In this document: piece after piece, positions 56,997 to 64,000 of the stretch | Position numbering within the stretch: position 1 is the first letter of the stretch | Layout: every line of letters starts with the position of its first letter | From: Paenibacillus sp. RC334 | GTDB lineage: Bacteria; Bacillota; Bacilli; Paenibacillales; Paenibacillaceae | DNA: 64,000 nucleotides | Reading direction: 5' to 3' | Assembly (NCBI RefSeq): GCF_030034735.1 | Contig: NZ_CP125370.1 | Span: 1,922,001-1,986,000, forward strand | Notes under the pieces: model-generated | What the model was told of the DNA's origin: nothing | Seen by the model: the letters and a program-made list of their open reading frames with translations, nothing else | The model's database searches: none | Translations under genes and position numbers: made by a program

Positions 56997-57326
56997 TTGA
57001 CGGTTATGAATGAGAAAATACATGCGTATAAGGATCAAATCAGTCATTTGGAAGATAAGCTGCCGGAGGTAGTTCATGCATATCACCGTTTCACCGGGGA
57101 GTGTTTTCAAGCCGGGAGTCTGGATGAAAAGACCAAGCAACTGATCGCGCTAGGTATTGGTTTGTGTGCCAATAATGAGGTATGCACGTTTTATCACGTG
57201 GACGAGGCTCGGTCCAAAGGAGCTAGTGATCAGGAGATTATGGAGACCATTGCTGTAGCCGCAGCGGTAGGCGGAGGACATGCTCTTAGCCAAGGGGTTA
57301 CTCGTGTGCAGAAGGCGCTGCAATAA
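56997..57326 (+). CDS. carboxymuconolactone decarboxylase/AhpD-like protein
   Basis: 109 residues. FTGECFQAGSLDEKTKQLIALGIGL and VCTFYHVDEARSKGASDQEI fit the CMD fold. The usual CxxC-x3-H redox site is altered: the first cysteine position is Asn in NEVCTFYH, with another Cys five residues before. Thiol-disulfide chemistry may therefore differ. The start is TTG 56997, nine bases after GAGGGTG. Confidence 0.85.
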   Translation: MTVMNEKIHAYKDQISHLEDKLPEVVHAYHRFTGECFQAGSLDEKTKQLIALGIGLCANNEVCTFYHVDEARSKGASDQEIMETIAVAAAVGGGHALSQGVTRVQKALQ

Positions 57327-57402
57327 AGCGAATGATTTATGGGAATTCTTCATACACCGTTCATAGCGGGTAGGAATGGATAACGATAGCTGATGTTTAT
57401 GT

Positions 57403-57446
57403 AAAGAAGCTTCCGAGCACGGTTGGTGTCTGCGGAAGCTTCTTTT
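57403..57446. terminator. bidirectional terminator
   Basis: AAAGAAGCTTCCG (57403-57415) pairs perfectly with CGGAAGCTTCTTT (57433-57445). It separates the CMD gene from the convergent gene at 57467. Confidence 0.88.
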
Positions 57447-57466
57447 GTTTGCGGACTGTGCGGGGA

Positions 57467-58006
57467 TTATGCACTTCCGCTTGCGGCAGAAGCAGCAGGG
57501 CGAAGCGATTTACGCTTATAGGCCGAGGAGGATGTAACCAGACTTCGTTCAACAAACCGTAGGGGCTTGGAAGCTGAGCGGCTGTCTGGAAACTCGGGGC
57601 GAAGTTTTTCGGGTAAAGGGGAGGCAGCTGTATGAGGCATAGAGGTTGAGAGCCCCAGATAAGCGCGCATTCGTTCATACATTTCTTTGCGGAATACAGG
57701 CATAGCCATACTGAACTGCTCTTTATTTCCTTTACTTATATAGGTGGCGTGAACGCCTGAGTGGTTTTGTTGTATGTCCAAAACACGAATATGACATTTA
57801 TTAAATTCATGTTTTATTTCAGATAGTAAGATTCCGGTACGATCTACTCCTGCGTTAACCATTTCGACATAAAGATCAGGCGTTTTCAGCATACCGCTTT
57901 CTTCAAGAATAAGACTGTCCCGCTCAAATACCTTTTGAATAAAGGTAAGGAGCAGATAATTTTTCACAAGAGACAATTCATTCTGAGTAGTAACTGAAGA
58001 GATCAT
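57467..58006 (-). CDS. hypothetical protein, about 179 residues
   Basis: A folded-looking N-terminal part (NYLLLTFIQKVFERDSLIL, LYVEMVNAGVDRTGILLSE, EQFSMAMPVFRKEMYERMR) is followed by a basic, Ser/Ala/Pro-rich tail from about residue 120. No known family. ATG 58006 follows GGCGGTGA. It has a clear promoter with two abutting palindromes over the start site, so it is probably repressed and induced by some signal; see findings. Confidence 0.7.
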   Translation of the reverse strand: MISSVTTQNELSLVKNYLLLTFIQKVFERDSLILEESGMLKTPDLYVEMVNAGVDRTGILLSEIKHEFNKCHIRVLDIQQNHSGVHATYISKGNKEQFSMAMPVFRKEMYERMRAYLGLSTSMPHTAASPLPEKLRPEFPDSRSASKPLRFVERSLVTSSSAYKRKSLRPAASAASGSA

Positions 58007-58060
58007 AACCATTCACCGCCTTAGGAAAATGTGATGATATTCCATATCTGACTGAACGAA

Positions 58061-58092
58061 AAGAACTAGTGTTCTTAAGAACTTATGTTCTT
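58061..58092. promoter_or_regulatory. two abutting 16-bp palindromes, candidate repressor operators
   Basis: AAGAACTAGTGTTCTT (58061-58076) is followed at once by AAGAACTTATGTTCTT (58077-58092). Each is AAGAAC-N4-GTTCTT. GAAC-N4-GTTC is the core of the Bacillus LexA (DinR) box, but the outer bases differ. Confidence 0.6.
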
Positions 58093-58121
58093 ATTTTAGT
58101 GTATTATTTCTAATTTATCAA
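58093..58121 (-). promoter_or_regulatory. promoter of the hypothetical gene at 58006
   Basis: On the minus strand TTGATA (58121-58116), a 17-base spacer and TAAAAT (58098-58093). The start site falls inside the first palindrome. Confidence 0.65.
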
Positions 58122-58144
58122 GAGGGAATGGAAATATAAAGTGT

Positions 58145-58173
58145 TTGACTTCTTCTTATGAGCATGGTATGAT
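58145..58173 (+). promoter_or_regulatory. promoter of tRNA-Leu
   Basis: TTGACT (58145-58150), a 17-base spacer and TATGAT (58168-58173) with an upstream TG, forming an extended -10. Confidence 0.75.
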
Positions 58174-58226
58174 CTATCTTGTCGCTAAGAAAGATTGGTC
58201 TTTCGAGGACAAACGACAACATATAT

Positions 58227-58318
<92 letters not shown>

Positions 58319-58327
58319 ACAATGAAC

Positions 58328-58365
58328 GCTCTTGAATTTCCCCTGTGGAGATTCAGGAGCTTTTT
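58328..58365 (+). terminator. terminator after tRNA-Leu
   Basis: GCTCTTGAAT pairs with ATTCAGGAGC, followed by TTTTT. From 58370 to 58736 I see no other gene or clear element. Confidence 0.8.
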
Positions 58366-58736
58366 GCATATTCGGGATATGTAAAGTGGTACTCATGACA
58401 CCCAGATGTAACCCCTCATGAATGTTTGCTGCATTGGTGTAAGCGTCTAAATCGCCAAGTACGAGAATGACTGTAAATGCGGTCTTGCTTTTGATTTGTT
58501 TCTGGCGACGGATTTCAAAATCTGGCTGGACATTCTATAATAGCAAGGAGTATCATGACTGTTTCTGAAAAAGCCAACTTTATATCGCACCAACAAAAGA
58601 GTCTGTAGTCCTGAAATGGTATGGGGCCTTTTTGGTGTTTAATGCTTAACCGTCAGACGACAGCAAGCGGCACATCATTTCCTCGTACCGGCGTTCATAT
58701 AATGTACATCATGACGTTATATGGAGGTACAAGAGA

Positions 58737-60626
58737 ATGGGCGATGCACGGAGCACGGTCGATGAGGGGACAAGGAAGCTGAAGAACTTTTTTATGCGCC
58801 AGCAGCATCAAGACGGATCATGGCATTTTTGCTTTGAGAACGGGGTGACGATGGATGCTTATGTCATGATCCTCTTTCGGATATTGGATATACAGAATGA
58901 AGAGCTGATCCGGCGTCTGCATGATCGCATCCTTGTGGAGCAGCAGCCGGAAGGCTGTTGGCGTTGGTACCGGGACGAGCAAGAAGGTAATTTATCCGTT
59001 TCAATTGATGCCTATTATGCCCTGCTCTATTCCGGGTACAGTGAACCGACGGACGAGTCGATGGAGCGGGCCAGGCGTTACATCCAATCGCAAGGTGGAC
59101 CGGGGAAATCGACCAGCATTCTGACAAAGGCGATTCTCGCTGCAACGGGGCAGCGCAAATGGCCAGCATCGATCTCGTTCATACCGCTGGAGATCATCCT
59201 TTTTCCTGCCTATATGCCAATTAATCTGTATGAATTCTCAGGTTATTCCCGCATCCATCTGATCCCTATGCTGATCATGGCGGACCGGAATTTCTCTATA
59301 TCAACGAATAAGGCTCCCATTGTATCCGATCTGTTCGATTCACGCTATGATGACGATGAGCCGCAACCTCAGGAGCACCGGGAGATCGCGGAAAGCATAC
59401 GTATCGGTCTCAGCAGACTTCTCGGAACTCCCCGTTATATCCATGAAGCAGCTCTAAACAAGGCGGAGCAGTTCATGCTGAGTCGAATCGAATCGGATGG
59501 CACCCTATACAGTTATGCGAGCAGCACCATTCTCATGGTTTTTGCCCTGCTTGCACTGGGCTATGATAAACGGCATCCGCTTATTTTAAAGGCCGTTCAA
59601 GGGTTGACAGAGATGCAGTACCGCTTTGACGGTAAAGCTACCATTCAGAATTCGCCCTCAACGATCTGGGATACGGCCTTGATCTCCTATGCGCTGCAGG
59701 AGTCCGGCGTCGCCGGGGATCATGAGGCCGTGCAGCGGTCGGCAGCCTATCTCTTATCCAGACAACAGGACAAAGCGGCGGATTGGAGTGTTCATAATCC
59801 GGATACGGTTCCTGGCGGCTGGGGATTCTCCGAGACCAATACCTTAAATCCCGATGTAGACGACACAACAGCCGCTTTAAGAGCGATTCACTGCCTGTCC
59901 CGTTCGGATCCTAAATATCGTGACTCATCCACTCGGGGACTAAACTGGGTTATGTCTATGCAAAATAAAGACGGCGGTTGGCCTGCGTTCGAAAAAAACA
60001 CCAATAAGAAAATGCTCACATGGCTGGCCATAGATGGTGCCAAGTCCGCCGCTATCGACCCTTCGGGAGCCGACCTTACTGGACGCACATTGGAATACCT
60101 CGGAAATTGTTGCGGATTCGACACGAGGCACGATTTCATCAAACGGGGGGTCAACTGGCTGATCTCCCATCAGGAGAAAGACGGATCATGGTTTGGAAGA
60201 TGGGGGATTTGTTACATTTACGGCACTTGGGCGGCACTGACTGGTTTAGAGGCTGCCGGGCTCCCGGCGGACCATACTTCGGTTCAAAAAGGAGCGGAAT
60301 GGCTCTTGCAGATTCAGAATTCGGATGGGGGCTGGGGTGAATCCTGCACCAGCGACCGGGTGATGAAATACATGCCCTTAGGGGAAAGCACGCCATCCCA
60401 AACTGCGTGGGCACTCGATGCACTCATCGCGGTTCAGCCGCAGCCGTCTGCTGCCGTAAATAGAGGAATATATAAGTTGATGGAATTGCTGCAAAACGAC
60501 GATTGGCCGACCGCATATCCCACGGGCGCCGGGCTCCCGGGTAACTTCTATTCTCATTATCATAGCTATCGTTACATCTGGCCGCTTCTGACCCTAAGCC
60601 ATTATAAGAAGAAATACGGGGAATAA
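58737..60626 (+). CDS. sqhC: squalene-hopene cyclase family terpene cyclase (SqhC/sporulenol-synthase-like)
   Basis: 629 residues, the family length. The catalytic acid motif is DVDDTTA near residue 372 (DxDD class II cyclase). Repeated QW motifs include QDGSW, PEGCW, KDGGWPAF, KDGSWFGRWG and SDGGWGE. It would protonate and cyclise a polyprene at the membrane. In Bacillus the SqhC homologue turns tetraprenyl-beta-curcumene, product of the DUF2600 enzyme, into sporulenol or similar C35 terpenes; squalene as substrate cannot be excluded. ATG 58737 follows GGAGGTACAAGAGA. It is the only gene between two tRNA-Leu repeats. Confidence 0.92.
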   Translation: MGDARSTVDEGTRKLKNFFMRQQHQDGSWHFCFENGVTMDAYVMILFRILDIQNEELIRRLHDRILVEQQPEGCWRWYRDEQEGNLSVSIDAYYALLYSGYSEPTDESMERARRYIQSQGGPGKSTSILTKAILAATGQRKWPASISFIPLEIILFPAYMPINLYEFSGYSRIHLIPMLIMADRNFSISTNKAPIVSDLFDSRYDDDEPQPQEHREIAESIRIGLSRLLGTPRYIHEAALNKAEQFMLSRIESDGTLYSYASSTILMVFALLALGYDKRHPLILKAVQGLTEMQYRFDGKATIQNSPSTIWDTALISYALQESGVAGDHEAVQRSAAYLLSRQQDKAADWSVHNPDTVPGGWGFSETNTLNPDVDDTTAALRAIHCLSRSDPKYRDSSTRGLNWVMSMQNKDGGWPAFEKNTNKKMLTWLAIDGAKSAAIDPSGADLTGRTLEYLGNCCGFDTRHDFIKRGVNWLISHQEKDGSWFGRWGICYIYGTWAALTGLEAAGLPADHTSVQKGAEWLLQIQNSDGGWGESCTSDRVMKYMPLGESTPSQTAWALDALIAVQPQPSAAVNRGIYKLMELLQNDDWPTAYPTGAGLPGNFYSHYHSYRYIWPLLTLSHYKKKYGE

Positions 60627-60895
60627 GGAGCCATACTGCATCTATGTGGCAGGAATGGTTATATGGTGTGAGGGCTTAGCTCGTACAGGATGACTTTATT
60701 GCTCGGAATGAGGTCAATATTCCCCATAGAATGAAGGTATTGGTCAGGGGAGGAGAAAGGCCTCCCCGAAGCTGTCGCTTCGTTAATTTGTCAATGGCAG
60801 AGAGTGGGCTGGTTCGGTTGTCGTTCTCTCCGAGTTCTCTCAAACGTCCAAAATCGACCACATTTTGCCGACCTGCCGGGCGCTTGAATTAGACG

Positions 60896-60943
60896 AAAAA
60901 ACCGTCAGAAACCTTGATTTTACAAGGGTTTTGACGGTTTTTT
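60896..60943 (+). terminator. hairpin terminator after the cyclase
   Basis: AAAAACCGTCA pairs with TGACGGTTTTT, with an inner AAACCTTG/CAAGGGTTT stem. T runs occur on both strands. The rest of 60627-60895 holds no gene I can support. Confidence 0.85.
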
Positions 60944-60992
60944 AATTCCGTTCCATTGACTTATATTCCGCTAGGATCCCAATCGCATACGT

Positions 60993-61054
<62 letters not shown>

Positions 61055-61062
61055 TAATATAC

Positions 61063-61103
61063 AGGTTCGTGAATTGCTTTTGTAGCAGCTTACGGACCTT
61101 TTT
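61063..61103 (+). terminator. terminator next to the right repeat
   Basis: AGGTTCGTGA (61063-61072) pairs with TTACGGACCT (61090-61099), followed by TTTTTAT. It could be the original tRNA-Leu terminator before insertion. Confidence 0.6.
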
Positions 61104-61250
61104 ATATGCTTAAGAGATTAAGCTGTTGCTCAAGACCTGTGTCGAAGAAATCTTTAAGCTATAATTCAGGTGTTCATAACTTTTGGCCATTGTGGACTCA
61201 AATCACTCACCTTGATCAGCAAATGCTGCTGTTTAGACAATAACGAATAA

Positions 61251-61286
61251 AACAACTGCCGCTCGTAAGATATAGCGGCAGTTGTT
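61251..61286 (-). terminator. terminator of the drug exporter gene
   Basis: AACAACTGCCGCT (61251-61263) pairs perfectly with AGCGGCAGTTGTT (61274-61286). On the minus strand a T-rich tail follows. Confidence 0.85.
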
Positions 61287-61314
61287 TAGTATTAACTGTA
61301 TGAAATTAACTGTA

Positions 61315-62815
61315 TCAGGACTCAGCATCTCCTTTTTTCTTTGAGCGCGCCCCTACCAAACGGACTACTAGCGAAGCTACAACCAAAAATGCTGTTACAC
61401 CCACAATGATAACAAAAAAGGATTGATCAAAAGCAGAACGGCCTGCAGCTTTCAATGCCTCTGCAGCCTGTGCAGGCAAACCCTCTGCAACCAGGAGTGC
61501 TTCATCCAGGCTGTCTTTCACATTCGCAGGAACATGGAGTCCCGAGGGGACTTTCATAGCCAGTGTATACACAAGGGTTGACATGCTTCCGATGATAGCT
61601 ATCCCCGATGCTCCCCCCATTTCATAGGCAACTTCCTCAATGGATGCAGCCATACCTGCTTTCTGAGGGGGGGCATAGTTCATAATGGAATGAGATGCCG
61701 CTGTCATACCTGCTCCCAAGCCTGCACCAAGCAGGGCCAATCCAAGGATCTGCCCGGCAATGCCTGAATTAAATTGCATAACATAGATGCCCATACCCAG
61801 ACCCGCAATCAGAAGAGAGAAGCTCTTAATACGGATAACGTCATAGCGATGCAATATGGACCCGGTTAACGGGCCGGCAATGAGAGATGCAATCGGTATG
61901 CTTATCGTGTACAGTCCTGCTTGGAGAGGCGACAGACCTTCCACCAGTTGAAGACGCTGGGTTACAATATATTGAATCCCCATCTGTGCAAATGCACCCA
62001 CCAAGGCAGTTATAAATCCGGTGCTGAACCTTGTAATTTTGAATAAAGTAAGATCAATAAGAGGGCTGGCGCTTTTATTTTGACGACGGATAAAGATGAT
62101 AAGTGCCAAGACGCCGATAACCGCACCTATTACGGCCAATATTGGAGACCCGTCACGACGGGCAAACTCTTTGATAGAATAGATGAGTCCCACCATGGCG
62201 ATCATGATTTGGATGGAACCGGTAAGATCCCATTTTTTCTCTTTATTGCCCGCATGTTTTGGAACATAAATCAGAGTTAATGCAAAAGCAATGATCGCAA
62301 TTGGCAAGTTAATCAAAAATACAGAACCCCACCAAAAATGCTCTAAAAGAAGCCCGCCGACGATAGGACCTAGTCCTGCACCTCCTGCGGAAACGGAGCC
62401 CCAAATTCCGATCGCTAATCCACGCTCGCGTTCATCAGTAAATGTAATCCTAATGATTGACAAGGTAGCGGGCATCATCATTGACGCTCCGACTGCAAGA
62501 AGAACCCGAGATGCCACTAATACAAAGGGCACGGGAGAAAAGGCGGCAGTAAGCGAAGCAGCAGCAAATACAAGCAAACCGAGGGTAAAGATTTTTTTTA
62601 TAACCCAATCGGTCCCCAAGCGTTCCCATTGCTGGCAGCAGACCCGCCATAACGAGCGAATACCCATTCAGAATCCATAATTTTTCTGACGCGGAAGCAC
62701 CGAGGTCATGGGTTAGGCTTGGCAATGCCGTGTAAAGGATGGTCATATCCATTACAATAAGTAAAAGTGCGCTTGATACGATAGCCAGAATCATCCAACG
62801 TTTGAATTTAGACAT
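61315..62815 (-). pseudogene. MFS multidrug exporter (DHA2/EmrB-QacA type), frameshifted
   Basis: The N-terminal frame (from ATG 62815 after GGAGGAAAAC) has MDMTILYTALPSLTHDLG (motif D1) and LGDRLGYKK. The other frame continues IFTLGLLVFAAASLTAAFSP to 61315 through the remaining helices of a 14-helix exporter. The break is at eight T on the + strand (62592-62599); seven would give GDRLGYKKIFTLG and 499 residues. It probably exports drugs and is divergent from a BmrR-like activator. Real break or homopolymer error. Confidence 0.83.
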
Positions 62816-62856
62816 GTTTTCCTCCGTTAATACAAATTTAAGGTATTGCATTTAAA

Positions 62857-62887
62857 ACTTTAAACTATAGGGTTACCGTATACTCAA
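62857..62887 (-). promoter_or_regulatory. MerR-type promoter/operator of the exporter gene
   Basis: On the minus strand TTGAGT (62887-62882), a 19-base spacer and TAAAGT (62862-62857). The spacer region holds an imperfect inverted repeat ACTATAGGG-TTA-CCGTATACT (62864-62884). A 19-base spacer with a central dyad is the hallmark of MerR-activated promoters. Confidence 0.65.
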
Positions 62888-62949
62888 GTGAAAATTCATG
62901 GGGTATACTAAAATTATTAGGTTTCTAAAATCATAACGGAGGAAGAGTT

Positions 62950-63789
62950 ATGTCAAAAAGTCACAGCCAATACTTTACTACCAGTGAGCTTGCCAAAACT
63001 TGCGGAGTTACCAAACATACCCTGTTCCATTATGATGAGATTGGACTCTTAAAACCAGAATTCACAAACGAAAAAGGCTATCGTTATTACTCCATTCAGC
63101 AATGTTACACGCTTGATATTATTAATGTGCTGAAGAAGGCGGGGAGTTCACTACAGGAAATCAAGGGATTTATTCAGAATCAGAACACGCCTCTACTCAT
63201 AGAACTGTTCAAACAGAAACTGCATGACCTGGAAGTAGAACGGATTAGAATAAAACGGTTGCAAGGCCTTTTGAAAGGCGCCATTGAAATGACGGAGCAA
63301 GCTAACGGAGAGTTACACGATGGGCCGTCGATTGAGGAATGTGAAGAGGAATATTTCATTGCCACACCATTGGAACAGGGAGATGGTGATAAGGAGTTTG
63401 CTCACAAATTAAGCGAACATCGAGATTATTGCGAAAATCACTTTATTGATTACGAGTTTCCGATCTGGACGATTTTATGCAAGGATCGTTTTGAGTCAGG
63501 CGATTATTATACGGACTATATTGCCAATAAACTCAAGGCTCCGATTTTGGGGGAGAGAATGATCACCAAACCCCAAGGGCTCTATGCAGTCATGAATCAC
63601 AGAGGATCATATGAAACAATGTCAGAAACGTATTCCATTATAAGAAAATATATAGAGAGTAATGGGAAGGCTGTATGCGGAAATGCGTACGCGGTGGAGT
63701 TGCTCAGCTATTTCGCAGAAAAAAATCCGGACGACTATGTAATACGGATATCGGTTGAGGTTTGTAAAGGGAGAAAATTTCTTTTATAA
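62950..63789 (+). CDS. MerR family activator with GyrI-like effector domain (BmrR-like)
   Basis: 279 residues. FTTSELAKTCGVTKHTLFHYDEIGLL is the DNA-binding domain, a coiled coil spans about 80-120, and the C-terminal half (from about 135) resembles the GyrI-like drug-binding domain (FIATPLEQGDGDKEF, GLYAVMNHRGSYETMSETY). Such regulators bind hydrophobic cations and activate a divergent exporter, which is the arrangement here. GGAGGAAG precedes ATG 62950. Confidence 0.9.
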   Translation: MSKSHSQYFTTSELAKTCGVTKHTLFHYDEIGLLKPEFTNEKGYRYYSIQQCYTLDIINVLKKAGSSLQEIKGFIQNQNTPLLIELFKQKLHDLEVERIRIKRLQGLLKGAIEMTEQANGELHDGPSIEECEEEYFIATPLEQGDGDKEFAHKLSEHRDYCENHFIDYEFPIWTILCKDRFESGDYYTDYIANKLKAPILGERMITKPQGLYAVMNHRGSYETMSETYSIIRKYIESNGKAVCGNAYAVELLSYFAEKNPDDYVIRISVEVCKGRKFLL

Positions 63790-63858
63790 GGTTCCCCTTT
63801 AAGATATGATAGAGAATAACGCACTTTATGATGAAGCTATTGAAAGGTTGGTTGAGAG

Positions 63859-64000
63859 ATGGAGAAAGCAACTTTTGCAGGAGGATGCTTCTGGTGTATG
63901 GTGACTCCGTTCGAGGAGCAGCCGGGCATTCATGGCATTGTCTCAGGCTATACTGGAGGGACGATTCCCGATCCGACCTACGAACAGGTTAAAACAGGAA
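63859..64000 (+). CDS. msrA: peptide methionine sulfoxide reductase MsrA, 5' end only
   Basis: 47 codons from ATG 63859 to the window edge: [20 protein letters not shown] and [25 protein letters not shown] with the catalytic cysteine is the MsrA signature. It repairs methionine-S-sulfoxide. Whether an MsrB domain is fused cannot be seen. Confidence 0.93.
   Translation, partial: MEKATFAGGCFWCMVTPFEEQPGIHGIVSGYTGGTIPDPTYEQVKTG

Noticed and set aside
60676..60861. 61-codon minus-strand frame starting MVDFGRLRELGENDN
   Set aside because: No ribosome site and no hydrophobic or domain pattern. It could be part of a dispersed repeat, but a single copy in this window cannot show that.

Overview
The window looks like chromosomal DNA of a Paenibacillus, most likely near P. 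polymyxa. This rests on Firmicutes-type gene content: coproporphyrin-dependent haem genes, YitT, CshA, YugP, YkvI and DUF3906 proteins, an AmtB promoter with GlnR/TnrA boxes, strong AGGAGG-type ribosome binding sites with many TTG starts, and compact T-tailed terminators shared by convergent genes. No rRNA, CRISPR array, prophage or insertion sequence was seen.

Layout. 1-123: 5' end of an rRNA methyltransferase gene. 281-5973: O-methyltransferase, MFS exporter, then the haem operon hemE-cpfC(hemH)-cgoX(hemY). 6130-12814: broken CapA-like gene, glycerophosphodiesterase, FAA hydrolase, DUF92 protein, TetR regulator and ABC-F ATPase. 13097-19406: aldo/keto reductase, LysR regulator, M42 peptidase, LapA-like protein, oligoendopeptidase F, two small genes and a cold-shock gene. 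19614-27897: two MATE exporters, a DUF2600 terpene synthase, phosphofructokinase, DUF3906, a DUF4015 glycosidase-like protein and YitT. 28223-34820: CshA helicase, YesL-like protein, a candidate structured RNA, DUF1499, thiol peroxidase, rhomboid protease, LysR and YugP. 34865-41328: MerR, then amtB followed by a GlnD-like nucleotidyltransferase and a DEDDh exonuclease, a thioredoxin-like protein and citramalate synthase. 41574-50906: broken dinB, ferredoxin, L,D-transpeptidase, pyrD-relQ-DUF309, a tethered thioredoxin, an RsmF-like methyltransferase and a pseudouridine synthase. 51015-58006: diguanylate cyclase, glycosyltransferase, broken YkvI, DedA, xpt and small genes. 58227-61054: tRNA-Leu(CAG) and a 2.7-kb segment carrying a squalene-hopene-cyclase-family gene, closed by a second copy of the tRNA 3' end. 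61315-64000: broken drug exporter, its divergent MerR activator and the start of msrA.

Several parts work together. The DUF2600 gene at 21255 and the cyclase at 58737 are the two cyclisation steps expected for C35 sesquarterpenes. The amtB region has an apparent sigma-A promoter with one perfect GlnR/TnrA box downstream of the start site and one near-match upstream. The three-gene haem operon covers uroporphyrinogen decarboxylation, coproporphyrinogen oxidation and iron insertion.

Six genes are each broken by what reads as one extra base. Removing that base restores a full-length family member every time. Four of the six are an extra C directly after GGCC on the + strand. This non-random pattern suggests systematic sequence error at a (possibly methylated) GGCC motif, although real mutation cannot be excluded from sequence alone. 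Gene calls in those regions should be read with that in mind.
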